DNA of 64,000 bases from Flavobacterium sp. SUN052 (GCF_028867935.1 NZ_JAPQNS010000009.1:328424-392423), one strand, 5' to 3'; positions 44,332-53,421 are shown, counted from the first letter of the stretch. A program made the numbers and translations. The notes: generated by a model from the sequence alone, not told the origin.

Positions 44332-45425
44332 TTCCCTTTCTCGATCTAAAACTTCTGAACGACCGCTATCGCGAAACTTTACTCTCTGTCACATCCCGCG
44401 TTACCCTGTCCGGCTGGTATATTCTTGGTCAGGAAGGGGCTGCGTTTGAGAAGGCTTTTGCGGCTTACGTAGGCACACGGCATTGTGTTGGAGTTGCCAA
44501 CGGGCTCGAAGCGCTTACGTTAACACTCAAAGCCTGGAATTTTCCTGCCAACAGCGAAGTGATCGTTGCCTCCAACGCCTACATTGCGTCGGTCTTGGCT
44601 ATCACACAAGCCGGACTTACACCGGTTCTGGTTGAACCCGACCCCGCGACTTATAACCTTGATCCGGCTCGGCTCGAAGCGGCAATTACCTCCCGAACAA
44701 AGGCTATTTTGCCCGTTCATTTGTACGGTCGGTGCTGCGATATGGAGCCAATCAATGCGGTTGCAGCAAGATATGGCCTTAAAATATTAGAAGATGCTGC
44801 ACAGGCACATGGTGCTGAATACAAAGGCAAACGAGCCGGAAATCTCGGTCATGCTGCCGGATTTAGTTTTTATCCGACAAAAAATCTTGGCGCTCTTGGT
44901 GATGCAGGGGCCATCACAACCAACGACGATGCGTTGGCAGACCAGCTTCGTTACTGGCGCAACTATGGCTCTGGTAAAAAGTACGTAAACGACCTACCGG
45001 GTCATAATAGCCGTTTAGACGAAATACAGGCAGCAATTTTATCGGCAAAATTGCCTCATTTGGACCCTGATAATGCTCGCCGACGCGCCATTGCCCGGCG
45101 TTATCTCAATGAAATTCGGCATCCTGAACTGACGCTTCCATCCGCTGACCAAATCGACGCTGACTGTTGGCACTTGTTCGTGGTAAGGCACCCTCGGCGC
45201 GACGCGTTTAGGGAGTACATGCTACAGAAAGGTATTCAAACGGATGTACATTACCCGATTCCACCTCATCAGCAGAAGGCTTATAGCCAATTTGCTCACC
45301 TTGCATTGCCAATTGCTGAACAGCTGCACCGTGAGGTGGTTAGTTTGCCACTCAATCCGGTTCTGACTGATTCTGAAGTGGAGTATATTATTCAGACAAT
45401 AAATAGCGAAAGAATGAAAGAGTGA
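44328..45425 (+). CDS. DegT/DnrJ/EryC1 sugar aminotransferase (FdtB/QdtB-like)
   Basis: 365-residue PLP enzyme. The PLP Lys is Lys185 in '[16 protein letters not shown]'; '[12 protein letters not shown]' holds the PLP-ring Asp and Gln. Starting '[14 protein letters not shown]' is typical. In combination with the ketoisomerase that overlaps its start, it should aminate C3 of a dTDP-3-keto-6-deoxyhexose to give dTDP-Fuc3N or dTDP-Qui3N. An N-acetyltransferase to finish the sugar and RmlA/RmlB to start it are not in this window. The last codons lie inside the left arm of a 67-base perfect-arm palindrome. Confidence 0.85.
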   Translation: MIPFLDLKLLNDRYRETLLSVTSRVTLSGWYILGQEGAAFEKAFAAYVGTRHCVGVANGLEALTLTLKAWNFPANSEVIVASNAYIASVLAITQAGLTPVLVEPDPATYNLDPARLEAAITSRTKAILPVHLYGRCCDMEPINAVAARYGLKILEDAAQAHGAEYKGKRAGNLGHAAGFSFYPTKNLGALGDAGAITTNDDALADQLRYWRNYGSGKKYVNDLPGHNSRLDEIQAAILSAKLPHLDPDNARRRAIARRYLNEIRHPELTLPSADQIDADCWHLFVVRHPRRDAFREYMLQKGIQTDVHYPIPPHQQKAYSQFAHLALPIAEQLHREVVSLPLNPVLTDSEVEYIIQTINSERMKE

Positions 45426-45468
45426 AAGAGTGAATCACACTCTTTCACTCTTTCATTCTTTCGCTATT
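45402..45468. repeat. 31-base-arm perfect palindrome of GAAAGAGT units
   Basis: Arms 45402-45432 and 45438-45468 are exact reverse complements, with a 5-base loop (aatca). Each arm is a tandem run with an 8-base period (gaaagaat, gaaagagt, gaaagagt). It contains the aminotransferase stop codon and ends 5 bases before the glycosyltransferase ATG. It is related to the single arms at 3388 and 4558. Confidence 0.9.
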
Positions 45469-45473
45469 CTGCC

Positions 45474-46388
45474 ATGACCTTATCCGTTGTCATACCCGTT
45501 TACAACAGCCAGGAAACGCTGGAACCACTCTTGTTAAAACTACAGGACTGTTTGCGGCATGTTGACTTTGAAGTGGTTTTAGTGAACGATGGTAGTCGCG
45601 ACCGTTCGGAGGAGGTAGTGTATAGGCTGGCCGATCGGTACGCTAATGTGCAGGGCTTGTCGCTTCGCCGAAATTTTGGCGAGTTCAATGCGGTCTTGTG
45701 CGGATTAACGCACACATCAGGAGAGTATGTTGTGATTATCGACGACGACTTTCAGAACCCACCCGAAGCCATTCTGACACTGCTGGAAACAGCACAGTCG
45801 GGGCGGTTTGACGTGGTGTATAGCCGGTATGCAGAAAAGAAACATGCCTGGTTTAGAAATGCGGGAAGCAGCCTGCTTAATTACCTCACCACCTATTTGC
45901 TGGATAAACCAAAGTCGCTTTACCTCTCCAGTTTTAAGCTCATAAACCGGCCTGTAATCAACGAAATTGTGGGTTATCAGGGACCATTTCCTTACATCGA
46001 CGCGCTCATTTTCCGGGTTACGCGCAGTGTGACAAGTGTGGAGGTACCGCACCATCCCCGGCAATCGGGTGGATCGAATTACACCGTGAGTAAGCTGGTT
46101 TCACTCTTTCTGAATGTGCTGTTCGGCTATTCAACCTTACCCCTTCGTCTGTTTGCGGGCTTAGGGTTGGGGCTGTTTGGGGGAAGTGTTGTACTGGGCC
46201 TCGTGCTGCTCGCTGGCTCGTTGCTGGGTTGGTTTTCGGTAGCGGGTTGGGCAATTGTGGTGTGGGTCGTGTTAGTATTGGCGGGTTTGCAGATGCTGTT
46301 TCTGGCGGTACTGAGTGAATATATTGGTAAAATGTTCTTGACCCAAAGTGGGCAAAAAGCATATGTATTGAAACAAAGAGACGTCTGA
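45474..46388 (+). CDS. Membrane glycosyltransferase family 2 (GtrB/DPM1-like)
   Basis: 304 residues. An N-terminal GT-A domain shows 'TLSVVIPVYNSQETL', 'EVVLVNDGSRDRSEE', 'LRRNFGEFNAVLCGL' and the metal-binding Asp motif 'VVIIDDDFQNPP'. Two C-terminal membrane helices (about 220-290) follow. This layout fits transferases that charge a polyprenyl phosphate with a sugar (GtrB, ArnC, DPM1). It lies directly behind the sugar-isomerase and aminotransferase genes, so it may transfer the amino sugar, though the long palindrome separates the reading frames. Sugar specificity unknown. Confidence 0.85.
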   Translation: MTLSVVIPVYNSQETLEPLLLKLQDCLRHVDFEVVLVNDGSRDRSEEVVYRLADRYANVQGLSLRRNFGEFNAVLCGLTHTSGEYVVIIDDDFQNPPEAILTLLETAQSGRFDVVYSRYAEKKHAWFRNAGSSLLNYLTTYLLDKPKSLYLSSFKLINRPVINEIVGYQGPFPYIDALIFRVTRSVTSVEVPHHPRQSGGSNYTVSKLVSLFLNVLFGYSTLPLRLFAGLGLGLFGGSVVLGLVLLAGSLLGWFSVAGWAIVVWVVLVLAGLQMLFLAVLSEYIGKMFLTQSGQKAYVLKQRDV

Positions 46389-46405
46389 ACCTGCCCTAAT
46401 CCCCT

Positions 46406-47176
46406 ATGTTCGACAAAAAAGCGGAGTACGAAAAAATGTTCCGGGTGGAACAACAACTGTGGTGGTATCGAATTTTGCATGAGCGTGTGTTGGCCGCCAT
46501 GCAGAAACAGTTTGGAAACCGTATGGACATTCGACTGCTAGATGCCGGGTGCGGAACGGGAGGCTTATTGAGTTACCTCCGCGAACGTGGCTACACCAAT
46601 ACTGAGGGACTCGATGGGTCAGAGGATGCCGTAGCTTTTTGCCATGAGCGTGGCCTGAACGTCTCCCAGCTCAACTTGCTGAACCTAACAGATTGGCAAC
46701 CAAATACAACTTATGAAGCTTTCGATGTGGTGGTTTGCGACGACGTGTTTTGTTATTTCAATGATGAGCAGCTAAGCCGACTTATTAGTGAACTTGGTCG
46801 GCGGGTGAAACCTGGTGGACTGCATATCACCAACAACAACGCGTTTGCAGTTTTCAAGGGCTCGCACGATTTAGCCGTGGGCAGCACCCGCCGGTTTGTG
46901 CTGGCCGATATTGAGAAACTCTTACCTGGAACAGGCCTTCAGATTCGGCATTCTACCTATTGGAGCTTTTTGTTATCCCCCTTGATTCTGGCCATTCGGC
47001 AATGGCAAAATTTGCAGCTTCGCCTTGGCTGGCAATCCACCGATCAACCCCACTCCGACGTGTATTTGCCCCCCAGCTGGTTAAATAATCTGTTTTATAC
47101 CATTGTCAAAACGGAGGGAAACGTTCTGTCACGAACCCCTTTTGGGAGTTCACTGTTTGTAGTCTTAAGAAAATAA
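46406..47176 (+). CDS. Class I SAM-dependent methyltransferase
   Basis: 256 residues. The SAM-binding Rossmann motif is 'IRLLDAGCGTGGLLSYL', followed by acidic 'TEGLDGSEDAV', and post-motif 'FDVVVCDDVFCYFNDEQL'. The N-terminal part (EKMFRVEQQLWWYRILHERVL) and the C-terminal helical part (LAIRQWQNLQLRLGW) are typical of methyltransferases found in polysaccharide loci. It is 17 bases after the glycosyltransferase gene and likely cotranscribed. Target unknown; methylation of the assembled sugar or of the lipid-linked product is possible. Confidence 0.8.
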   Translation: MFDKKAEYEKMFRVEQQLWWYRILHERVLAAMQKQFGNRMDIRLLDAGCGTGGLLSYLRERGYTNTEGLDGSEDAVAFCHERGLNVSQLNLLNLTDWQPNTTYEAFDVVVCDDVFCYFNDEQLSRLISELGRRVKPGGLHITNNNAFAVFKGSHDLAVGSTRRFVLADIEKLLPGTGLQIRHSTYWSFLLSPLILAIRQWQNLQLRLGWQSTDQPHSDVYLPPSWLNNLFYTIVKTEGNVLSRTPFGSSLFVVLRK

Positions 47177-47217
47177 TGTTGGGTAGTAACTTGTGCCCAA
47201 TATCCAACCTCCTGAAA

Positions 47218-47826
47218 ATGTTTACTGGAATTGTTGAAACCACCGGCCGGGTAGCCGCCATACAGGCTGAAGGCACCAACTTGACATTTACAATCGAGTC
47301 GTCGTTGGCAAATGAGCTGAAAGTTGATCAGAGCGTGAGCCACAACGGTGTTTGCCTGACCGTTACGAGCGTGTCGGGTGATGGTTATACCGTAACCGCT
47401 GTCGACGAAACACTGAAAAAAACCAATCTGGGTCATGTGCAGGTAGGACACCGGGTGAATCTGGAGCGGTGCATGCCCGCTACCGGTCGCTTCGACGGGC
47501 ACATTGTACAGGGGCACGTCGACCAGACTGGACTCTGTACGAACGTGCAGGATCTGGACGGAAGCTGGTTATATGATTTTGAGTACGGTCCGTCGCACGG
47601 CGACATGGCCGAACACGGAAATGTTACTGTTGAAAAGGGATCGATTTGCATCAATGGTGTCAGCCTAACCGTGTTTAACTCGACCGACAATACGTTTCGC
47701 GTAACAATTATCCCTTACACGTACGAGCACACAACTTTCAGTGATCTGAAGGCGGGCGATGTTGTGAATCTGGAATTTGATATTGTTGGGAAGTATATCA
47801 AAAAAATGCTGGCGGGCTACCGTTGA
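47218..47826 (+). CDS. ribE: Riboflavin synthase alpha chain
   Basis: 202 residues with two lumazine-binding repeats: 'MFTGIVETTGRVAAIQ ... VSHNGVCLTVTSV' and 'GHIVQGHVDQTG ... ICINGVSLTVFN'. It dismutates two 6,7-dimethyl-8-ribityllumazines to riboflavin, the last step of vitamin B2 synthesis. Start set at the ATG 47218, because the family invariably begins MFTGIV; the longer frame from 47176 overlaps the preceding gene. No riboflavin riboswitch was recognised upstream in the short gap. Other rib genes are elsewhere. Confidence 0.95.
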   Translation: MFTGIVETTGRVAAIQAEGTNLTFTIESSLANELKVDQSVSHNGVCLTVTSVSGDGYTVTAVDETLKKTNLGHVQVGHRVNLERCMPATGRFDGHIVQGHVDQTGLCTNVQDLDGSWLYDFEYGPSHGDMAEHGNVTVEKGSICINGVSLTVFNSTDNTFRVTIIPYTYEHTTFSDLKAGDVVNLEFDIVGKYIKKMLAGYR

Positions 47827-47849
47827 GCTACTGTATTACACTAATTTTG
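47823..47849 (+). promoter_or_regulatory. Predicted promoter of the PASTA gene
   Basis: TTG at 47823-47825 (overlapping the ribE stop) and a perfect TAATTTTG at 47842-47849 lie 16 bases apart, slightly short of usual spacing. Predicted transcription starts about 28 bases before the ATG at 47885. Confidence 0.4.
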
Positions 47850-47884
47850 TGGATAATGGCGTTTTGCCACAAACCACCTACTGA

Positions 47885-48667
47885 ATGGCTAAAATCAGCA
47901 CCCGTAACAAAACAGACCTGCTGATTCATATTGGCATTATCGTTGCCCTCGGACTTACCCTGTTTCTGGGTTTCTTTTTTCTGTACTTGCCTTATTCCAC
48001 CAACCACGGACAGGCGATCACTGTTCCTGACCTGTCGCGGATGAGCCTCGATGAACTCGAATCATACCTCGAAGATCGTGACCTGCGCTACGAAGTGAGC
48101 GATTGCACATTTGTAGCCGGTGCCGAACCTCTTACGGTGCAGGGACAGTACCCCCGTGCAGGTGCGAAAGTAAAGGAAGGTCGTAAAATATACATTACCC
48201 TTACCAAGCGGACTGCCCCGTCTATTCCGATGCCTAAGCTGACAGACCTGACTTTCCGAAGTGCAGAGTTATCGCTTCGCTCGATCGGCTTGGAAGTTGG
48301 GCAAAAGACGTATGTGCCGGATATTGCCAAGAACTCGGTGCTGAAACAATTCCTCAATGGTCGCGAGATTGCCCCCGGTACTCCCGTACCCAAAGGGTCT
48401 AAAATTGACCTGCATATTGGTGATGGCCTGGGCAATACGATTTTTGCGCTCCCCGACGTTGTTGGTATGCCGCTTGATGAAGCCAAAACGCTAATCCGTG
48501 GTTCCGACCTGCAAATTGGCACGATTATTTCCGTCGATGATCCTGAAAAAGAAGTCGGTACCGTAGTGCGGCAACGGCCCGAAGCCAACCGGGGTGAGCG
48601 TATCAGGGTGGGCGAAACCGTCGATTTATGGGTGGTTGGCCCCATTGAACAGGATGATAATTTGTAG
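47885..48667 (+). CDS. PASTA domain protein, inner membrane
   Basis: 260 residues. N-terminal membrane helix at about 12-36 (LLIHIGIIVALGLTLFLGFFFLYL region), then three PASTA units with their typical starts: 'ITVPDLSRMSLDELESYL', 'IPMPKLTDLTFRSAELSL' and 'FALPDVVGMPLDEAKTLI'. PASTA domains bind peptidoglycan fragments or act as spacers. Unlike kinases of Gram-positives, there is no kinase domain. The protein would sit in the inner membrane with the PASTA part in the periplasm. Function in Bacteroidota is not settled. A -7 box lies upstream. Confidence 0.9.
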   Translation: MAKISTRNKTDLLIHIGIIVALGLTLFLGFFFLYLPYSTNHGQAITVPDLSRMSLDELESYLEDRDLRYEVSDCTFVAGAEPLTVQGQYPRAGAKVKEGRKIYITLTKRTAPSIPMPKLTDLTFRSAELSLRSIGLEVGQKTYVPDIAKNSVLKQFLNGREIAPGTPVPKGSKIDLHIGDGLGNTIFALPDVVGMPLDEAKTLIRGSDLQIGTIISVDDPEKEVGTVVRQRPEANRGERIRVGETVDLWVVGPIEQDDNL

Positions 48668-48732
48668 CGATAATTCTCACTCAGAGTCGTATAATACGCT
48701 TACGTGTATAAGGTTCTGGTGATATACATTAT

Positions 48733-50565
48733 ATGATAAAAACGATTACTGGTAGCTTTGCTTGCCTGTTGGTGTTGTTACTCACCCAATCAGGGGTATT
48801 TGCCCAGACAGGTGGCGCCCTAGCGCTGCCCTATTTCGATGATTTTTCAACGGCAATCAACGGGCGGCCCGATAGTCGCTTATGGGTGCCGGGTAGCGGG
48901 GTGTACATCAACAACACCATGCCCATTAACCACCCATCGGTAAACGTGGCAACGTTCGATGGCCTGCGGGCCAATGGGCAACCCTACGTTCTCGATAATG
49001 TAATGACTCAGGGTTATACCGATACTCTGACGTCGCAACCAATCAACCTGGGAGGTTTGGTGGCTCGTGACTCGGTCTATTTAAGTTTCTATTGGCAAAT
49101 TCAGGGTCTGGGTGAGTTGCCAGAGTCTGGAGTCGATGCAACAATACCTGCTGATTCGCTTAAGCTAGAGTTTTTGAGTAGCACGGGTCGCTGGGAAATG
49201 GTTTGGTTTCAAGTGGGTGGAAAGCCCAACCTGAACTTTCCGCAGGCTTTTGTGGCCGTGCGTGATGCTCGTTTTCTGCACGCGGCCTTTCAGTTTCGGT
49301 TTCGTACGTTTGGGCGGCAGTCTGGACCCTATGACAACTGGAATGTCGATTATTTATTTCTGAACCGAGGCCGTTCCAACACCGACCAGTATATCAAGGA
49401 CATCACCACGCGACAAGCAATTGGTCCTTCATTCTTGAGACGCTACATGGCTATGCCGCTGTCGCAATATCTGGTAAACCCGACGGCAGAAACAGCTGAT
49501 TCGCTCAGCACGGACATTACCAATCAGTTCAATAACTTCAACTTTACTTCCTACAAATTCACTAATACGGATCTGGTAACTGGCCGGGTCATTCAGACTT
49601 TTCAGCAGGCAAGTCCCGATTTGGTGCCCTCGCTAGCTTCGCAACGGAAAAGCGTCCGCCTGACACCCGTCACCGGCGCAACGGGAGCCAAACGAGTCGT
49701 GTTGAAACATACGTTCGACTTCCTGACGACCGACGACCAGAACCCCTCTATTCCGACCGTCAACCTCCGCCGGAACGATACCATTTCAACCACAACGGTA
49801 TTGGATAATTACTATGCTTACGACGATGGAACCGCGGAATATGCCATCCAGATTGGCCGTTTGGAGCGAGTCGCCGTACGGTTTATCCTGAATAAAGAAG
49901 ATGTCATGACGGGCGTGATGGCCTCTTTGGTGCCCTTTGGGGTTGATCAGACAGGCCAACGACTGATTATAACGGTGTATGCCAACAGCAATGGTAAACC
50001 GGGTAAAGAATTAGTGACGCGAGGCTTCCCGATTCAGAATGCACCGAGCCGGAATAGCTTCGTGATGTTCAATTTTGACAAAGGATTAGCCGTAAAAGAT
50101 ACCATTTTCGTGGGTTGGCAGCAGATCAGTAATGAAGCTAATTCGTTGGTGCGGATTGGATTAGATAAGAATAGTCCGTTCGGAAATCAAATTTTCTACC
50201 GGGCGGCACCGGGTGCCCAGTGGGATGCCAACCTGTCGTCACCTGCGCTTTCGTTGCGCGGTGCTGTTATGCTTCGGCCTGTAATGGGTGGGGAACTCTC
50301 ACAAGTTGTCACAGCAACTCCAGAAGAAGAAAAATTAACACCCTTGCAGGTGTATCCGAACCCAACGACCGGTCAAATTAGTTGGGATGATACAAAGTTG
50401 AACCGTATTGAGGTGATGGATCTTGGCGGACGACTCCTAAATGACATTACACCTGCTCGTGGACAGAAGTCGGCGGATGTAAGCCAATTGCCCACTGGCC
50501 TTTACCTGTTTCGTCTGTCCGACGGGCAGCGATCAAACGTACAGCGGGTGATGGTCACGAAGTAA
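48733..50565 (+). CDS. T9SS type A sorting domain protein, large exported cargo
   Basis: 610 residues. Signal peptide (LLVLLLTQSGVFAQ). The central region is beta-rich without recognisable catalytic motifs (LPYFDDFSTAINGRPDS, TDTLTSQPINLGGL). The C-terminal 75 residues carry a type A sorting signal: 'LQVYPNPTTGQISW', 'IEVMDLGGRLLNDI', 'LPTGLYLFRLSDG' and the final 'VQRVMVTK'. It is therefore likely exported through the type IX system and attached to or released from the surface. Function of the body is unknown. Confidence 0.85.
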   Translation: MIKTITGSFACLLVLLLTQSGVFAQTGGALALPYFDDFSTAINGRPDSRLWVPGSGVYINNTMPINHPSVNVATFDGLRANGQPYVLDNVMTQGYTDTLTSQPINLGGLVARDSVYLSFYWQIQGLGELPESGVDATIPADSLKLEFLSSTGRWEMVWFQVGGKPNLNFPQAFVAVRDARFLHAAFQFRFRTFGRQSGPYDNWNVDYLFLNRGRSNTDQYIKDITTRQAIGPSFLRRYMAMPLSQYLVNPTAETADSLSTDITNQFNNFNFTSYKFTNTDLVTGRVIQTFQQASPDLVPSLASQRKSVRLTPVTGATGAKRVVLKHTFDFLTTDDQNPSIPTVNLRRNDTISTTTVLDNYYAYDDGTAEYAIQIGRLERVAVRFILNKEDVMTGVMASLVPFGVDQTGQRLIITVYANSNGKPGKELVTRGFPIQNAPSRNSFVMFNFDKGLAVKDTIFVGWQQISNEANSLVRIGLDKNSPFGNQIFYRAAPGAQWDANLSSPALSLRGAVMLRPVMGGELSQVVTATPEEEKLTPLQVYPNPTTGQISWDDTKLNRIEVMDLGGRLLNDITPARGQKSADVSQLPTGLYLFRLSDGQRSNVQRVMVTK

Positions 50566-50616
50566 GTTCGTTATCAATTTCCTGCCTTATGCAGTAATTA
50601 CAAACCATAGATAATC

Positions 50617-50907
50617 ATGGATATAACCGTACAGGAACTTAAAGAGCGCCTAGATAAAGGCGAGAAATTAAATCTGTTCGATGTTCGGGAGCCGAACGAA
50701 TACGAGCAGGACAATATTGGGGCTACGTTAATTCCTTTGGGCGAGTTGATGTACCGAGTTGATGAGCTCGACGGCTTGCAGGATGAAGAAGTCATTGTAC
50801 ATTGCCGGTCGGGTGCCCGGAGTGCGCGGGCTCAGCAAATTCTGGAAGAAAACGGTTTTAACAATGTTCGAAACCTGATTGGTGGCATGTTGGAATACCG
50901 GAAATAG
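50617..50907 (+). CDS. Rhodanese-like sulfurtransferase
   Basis: 96-residue single rhodanese domain: 'FDVREPNEYEQDNIGATLIPL' and the active-site loop 'VIVHCRSGARSARAQQIL' with the persulfide-forming Cys. Short cytoplasmic rhodaneses of this kind (GlpE-like) move sulfane sulfur; the partner is not visible here. No signal peptide. Followed by a long palindromic element. Confidence 0.92.
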   Translation: MDITVQELKERLDKGEKLNLFDVREPNEYEQDNIGATLIPLGELMYRVDELDGLQDEEVIVHCRSGARSARAQQILEENGFNNVRNLIGGMLEYRK

Positions 50908-50921
50908 TTTTGATTTAATAG

Positions 50922-51028
50922 TGGAACGCGGATGACGCGGATACTGCGTAAGGCGGATGAAAACGGATTTTTATATTGAAAATCAGCGACAATCCGCGTT
51001 ACGCAGTATCCGCGTCATCCGCGTTCCA
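50922..51028. repeat. 30-base-arm perfect palindrome of ACGCGGAT units
   Basis: Arms 50922-50951 and 50999-51028 are exact reverse complements; pairing continues inward for six more bases after one mismatch. The arms are built from repeated acgcggat-type words. The spacer of about 33-47 bases is AT-rich. It lies between rhodanese stop and serine hydrolase start, and supplies a false 29-residue extension of the latter. Confidence 0.9.
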
Positions 51029-51062
51029 TTTTGCCCGTTCACTGCAATCCCCTAAACCTGTT

Positions 51063-52361
51063 ATGCGCTTCACTTTACTATTGCTGAGCTACCTGAGTTT
51101 TGTACTCGGCGTTGTTGCACAGCCCACTCCTCAACCTGGTCAAGCAGAACGCTTCACACCGGCCAAATCGCCTGCTGAAGCCGGTTTTTCCGCCGACCGA
51201 CTCAAACGTCTTGACAACCTCATGCAGGGCTTTATCGACGAAGGTAAAGCTCCAAACCTGGTAACATTTATAGCTCGAAATGGCAAGATTGTTCATTACA
51301 AGGCATACGGTTACAGCAATGTCGAGAAGAAAACACCCCTGAAGCGCGACGATATTTTCAGAATTGCTTCCCAATCGAAAGCCATCACCACGGCCACCCT
51401 GATGACCTTGTTTGAGGAGGGAAAATTCATGCTCGACGAGCCGATCAGCAAGTACATTCCAGCGTTTAAAAATCCTCGGGTTTTAGTTAGTAGCGACAAA
51501 ACAACCGGTGCTGCGGCTGCCGGGACGTACGAGACCCGCCCTGCCAAAGGTGAGATCACAATACGGCAGTTGCTGGCTCATAATGCAGGCATTCCCTACG
51601 AACACCCGCTCGACCAGCGGCCCGAATTCAAGGTGCCGTTTTTCAACTCGACAGACCCCGACAAATTAGAGGACGTGGTAAATAAACTGGCCAAACGCCC
51701 GCTTATCAAAGATCCTGGAGATGGGTTTGTATATGGTTTGAATTCGGATATTATTGGTCGGTTAGTGGAGATACTATCAGGGAAACCGTTTGATGTAGCC
51801 ATGCGCGAGCGGGTACTTGAGCCACTCGGAATGAACGATACTTACTTCTACCTGCCCGACAACAAAGCAAGCCGTTTGGTGGAGCTATACAACAAGGGAA
51901 GCGCCGACAAACCAATGACGGTTCACGAAAACCTGACGTACCGAAATTATGCAGTTTCAGGGGCTAAAACCTATTTTTCGGGCGGAGCGGGGTTGGTTAG
52001 TACGGTAGAAGATTATGCTAAACTATGCCAGATGTTCCTCAACGGCGGCACATTCAACGGCAAGCGGATTTTGGGTCGCAAGACTGTTGAGATGATGATC
52101 CGTAATCAGATTGGTGAGGCAGAGGTTTGGGATCGTCAGGATAAATTTGGCCTTGGTTTTCAACTGATTGGCGAACGCTCACACTATGGCGATCAGGCTA
52201 CTCCCGGCTCCTATACATGGGGTGGAATGTATTGTTCCGAGTACACCATCGATCCTAAAGAAAACCTGATTATGCTCGTTTTTACGAACGTCAATCCCTA
52301 TGCCCATTATAGCGAAGTGGTACGTAAGTTTCGTGCAACAGTGTACCAGGCATTGGAGTAA
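51063..52361 (+). CDS. Serine hydrolase, beta-lactamase class C fold
   Basis: 432 residues with signal peptide (MRFTLLLLSYLSFVLGVVAQ). Beta-lactamase/transpeptidase-like motifs: SxxK as SQSK in 'DIFRIASQSKAITTATLMT' and YxxN-type 'VYGLNSDIIGRLVEIL'. Such exported proteins are usually esterases or D-aminopeptidases rather than resistance enzymes; actual substrate unknown. The start at 51063 is chosen because the frame upstream (from 50976) is encoded by the palindromic repeat and would hide the signal peptide. The next gene begins 21 bases later. Confidence 0.88.
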   Translation: MRFTLLLLSYLSFVLGVVAQPTPQPGQAERFTPAKSPAEAGFSADRLKRLDNLMQGFIDEGKAPNLVTFIARNGKIVHYKAYGYSNVEKKTPLKRDDIFRIASQSKAITTATLMTLFEEGKFMLDEPISKYIPAFKNPRVLVSSDKTTGAAAAGTYETRPAKGEITIRQLLAHNAGIPYEHPLDQRPEFKVPFFNSTDPDKLEDVVNKLAKRPLIKDPGDGFVYGLNSDIIGRLVEILSGKPFDVAMRERVLEPLGMNDTYFYLPDNKASRLVELYNKGSADKPMTVHENLTYRNYAVSGAKTYFSGGAGLVSTVEDYAKLCQMFLNGGTFNGKRILGRKTVEMMIRNQIGEAEVWDRQDKFGLGFQLIGERSHYGDQATPGSYTWGGMYCSEYTIDPKENLIMLVFTNVNPYAHYSEVVRKFRATVYQALE

Positions 52362-52382
52362 TTACTGTATGAATTCCAACCA

Positions 52383-53420
52383 ATGGTTAAAAAAATTGCT
52401 CTTACTATTGTTGTGCTTTTGATTGCTGTTGGCATCTGGCAACGCGAGTTGGTCAGTTATGGCTGGATGCAGGCGAGGGGGCAACTCCGCATTTTGTGGA
52501 ATACTGAACCCGTAGAAACGGTACTAAAGAACCCGGCAGTGCCCGATTCGGTGAAGCGAAAAATAGAACTCATTGGCAAAATCAAGCGTTTTGCTGTTGA
52601 TTCATTAACACTCAATCCATCGGGGAGTTATTCAAGTTATTATGACCAGCAGGGGAAACCAATTCTGTGGGTCATTACGGCTGCTCCACCTTACGAGTTG
52701 AAGGCACGTGAATGGTCTTTCCCAATAATCGGTACGTTTTCGTACAAGGGTTTTTTTGAGAGAGACCGGGCCGATTCGGCCGTTGCGGACTTGAAACGAG
52801 CTGGCTTTGATACACGAGTGGGCGAAGTGTCAGCCTGGTCGACATTAGGGTTTTTTAAGGACCCAATTCTGTCGAGTATGACCGAGCGTGATCCTGGTAG
52901 TCTGGCCGAACTGATTATTCACGAACTGACGCACGGCACGTTATTTGTGAAGAACAGTTTGGAGTACAATGAAAATTTAGCCGATTTTGTGGGCGAGTAT
53001 GGTGCATTACGGTTTCTTGCAAGCTATTATGGAGTTAACAGTACCGAATATCGCGATTACTTAGCCTCGAAGGCGTTTTATGAGCGATACGATGAACACG
53101 TACTTCGGGGGGCTAGAAAGTTGGATAGTTTATACCGGACTTTTAAACCTACTACCTCGGTAGAGATCAAAGAAGAACGAAAATGGTCAACGATTGAGCA
53201 AATTGTTGAATCGGCTGATACACTTACCGATGGCAGAAGCCAACCGCTTAAGAGAAAGCGACGGTGGAGCAAACTAAACCTACCCAACAATGCGTATTTT
53301 GTAGGGTACCTTACGTACCGAAAGCAACAAAATCAGTTTCGACAAGAATTTGAGCAACGGTTTGGGGGGAATTTCGAGCGTTATTTGTCACACTTAAAAA
53401 AGACATATCCATCACTTTAA
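52383..53420 (+). CDS. DUF2265-type putative zinc aminopeptidase
   Basis: 345 residues. One N-terminal membrane segment (KIALTIVVLLIAVGIW). A gluzincin motif 'LAELIIHELTHGTLFVK' is followed by 'YNENLADFVGEYGALRF', with HEXXH and a downstream Glu, as in the Aminopep (DUF2265) family. It is likely membrane-anchored with the catalytic part in the periplasm. No biochemical substrate is established for the family as far as I know. Same strand and 21 bases after the serine hydrolase gene, so possibly cotranscribed. Confidence 0.8.
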   Translation: MVKKIALTIVVLLIAVGIWQRELVSYGWMQARGQLRILWNTEPVETVLKNPAVPDSVKRKIELIGKIKRFAVDSLTLNPSGSYSSYYDQQGKPILWVITAAPPYELKAREWSFPIIGTFSYKGFFERDRADSAVADLKRAGFDTRVGEVSAWSTLGFFKDPILSSMTERDPGSLAELIIHELTHGTLFVKNSLEYNENLADFVGEYGALRFLASYYGVNSTEYRDYLASKAFYERYDEHVLRGARKLDSLYRTFKPTTSVEIKEERKWSTIEQIVESADTLTDGRSQPLKRKRRWSKLNLPNNAYFVGYLTYRKQQNQFRQEFEQRFGGNFERYLSHLKKTYPSL

Positions 53421-53421
53421 C

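Noticed and set aside
51063..52361. Calling the serine hydrolase an antibiotic-resistance beta-lactamase
   Set aside because: Only the general SxxK and YxxN-type motifs are seen; such proteins in environmental Bacteroidota are usually esterases or peptidases.
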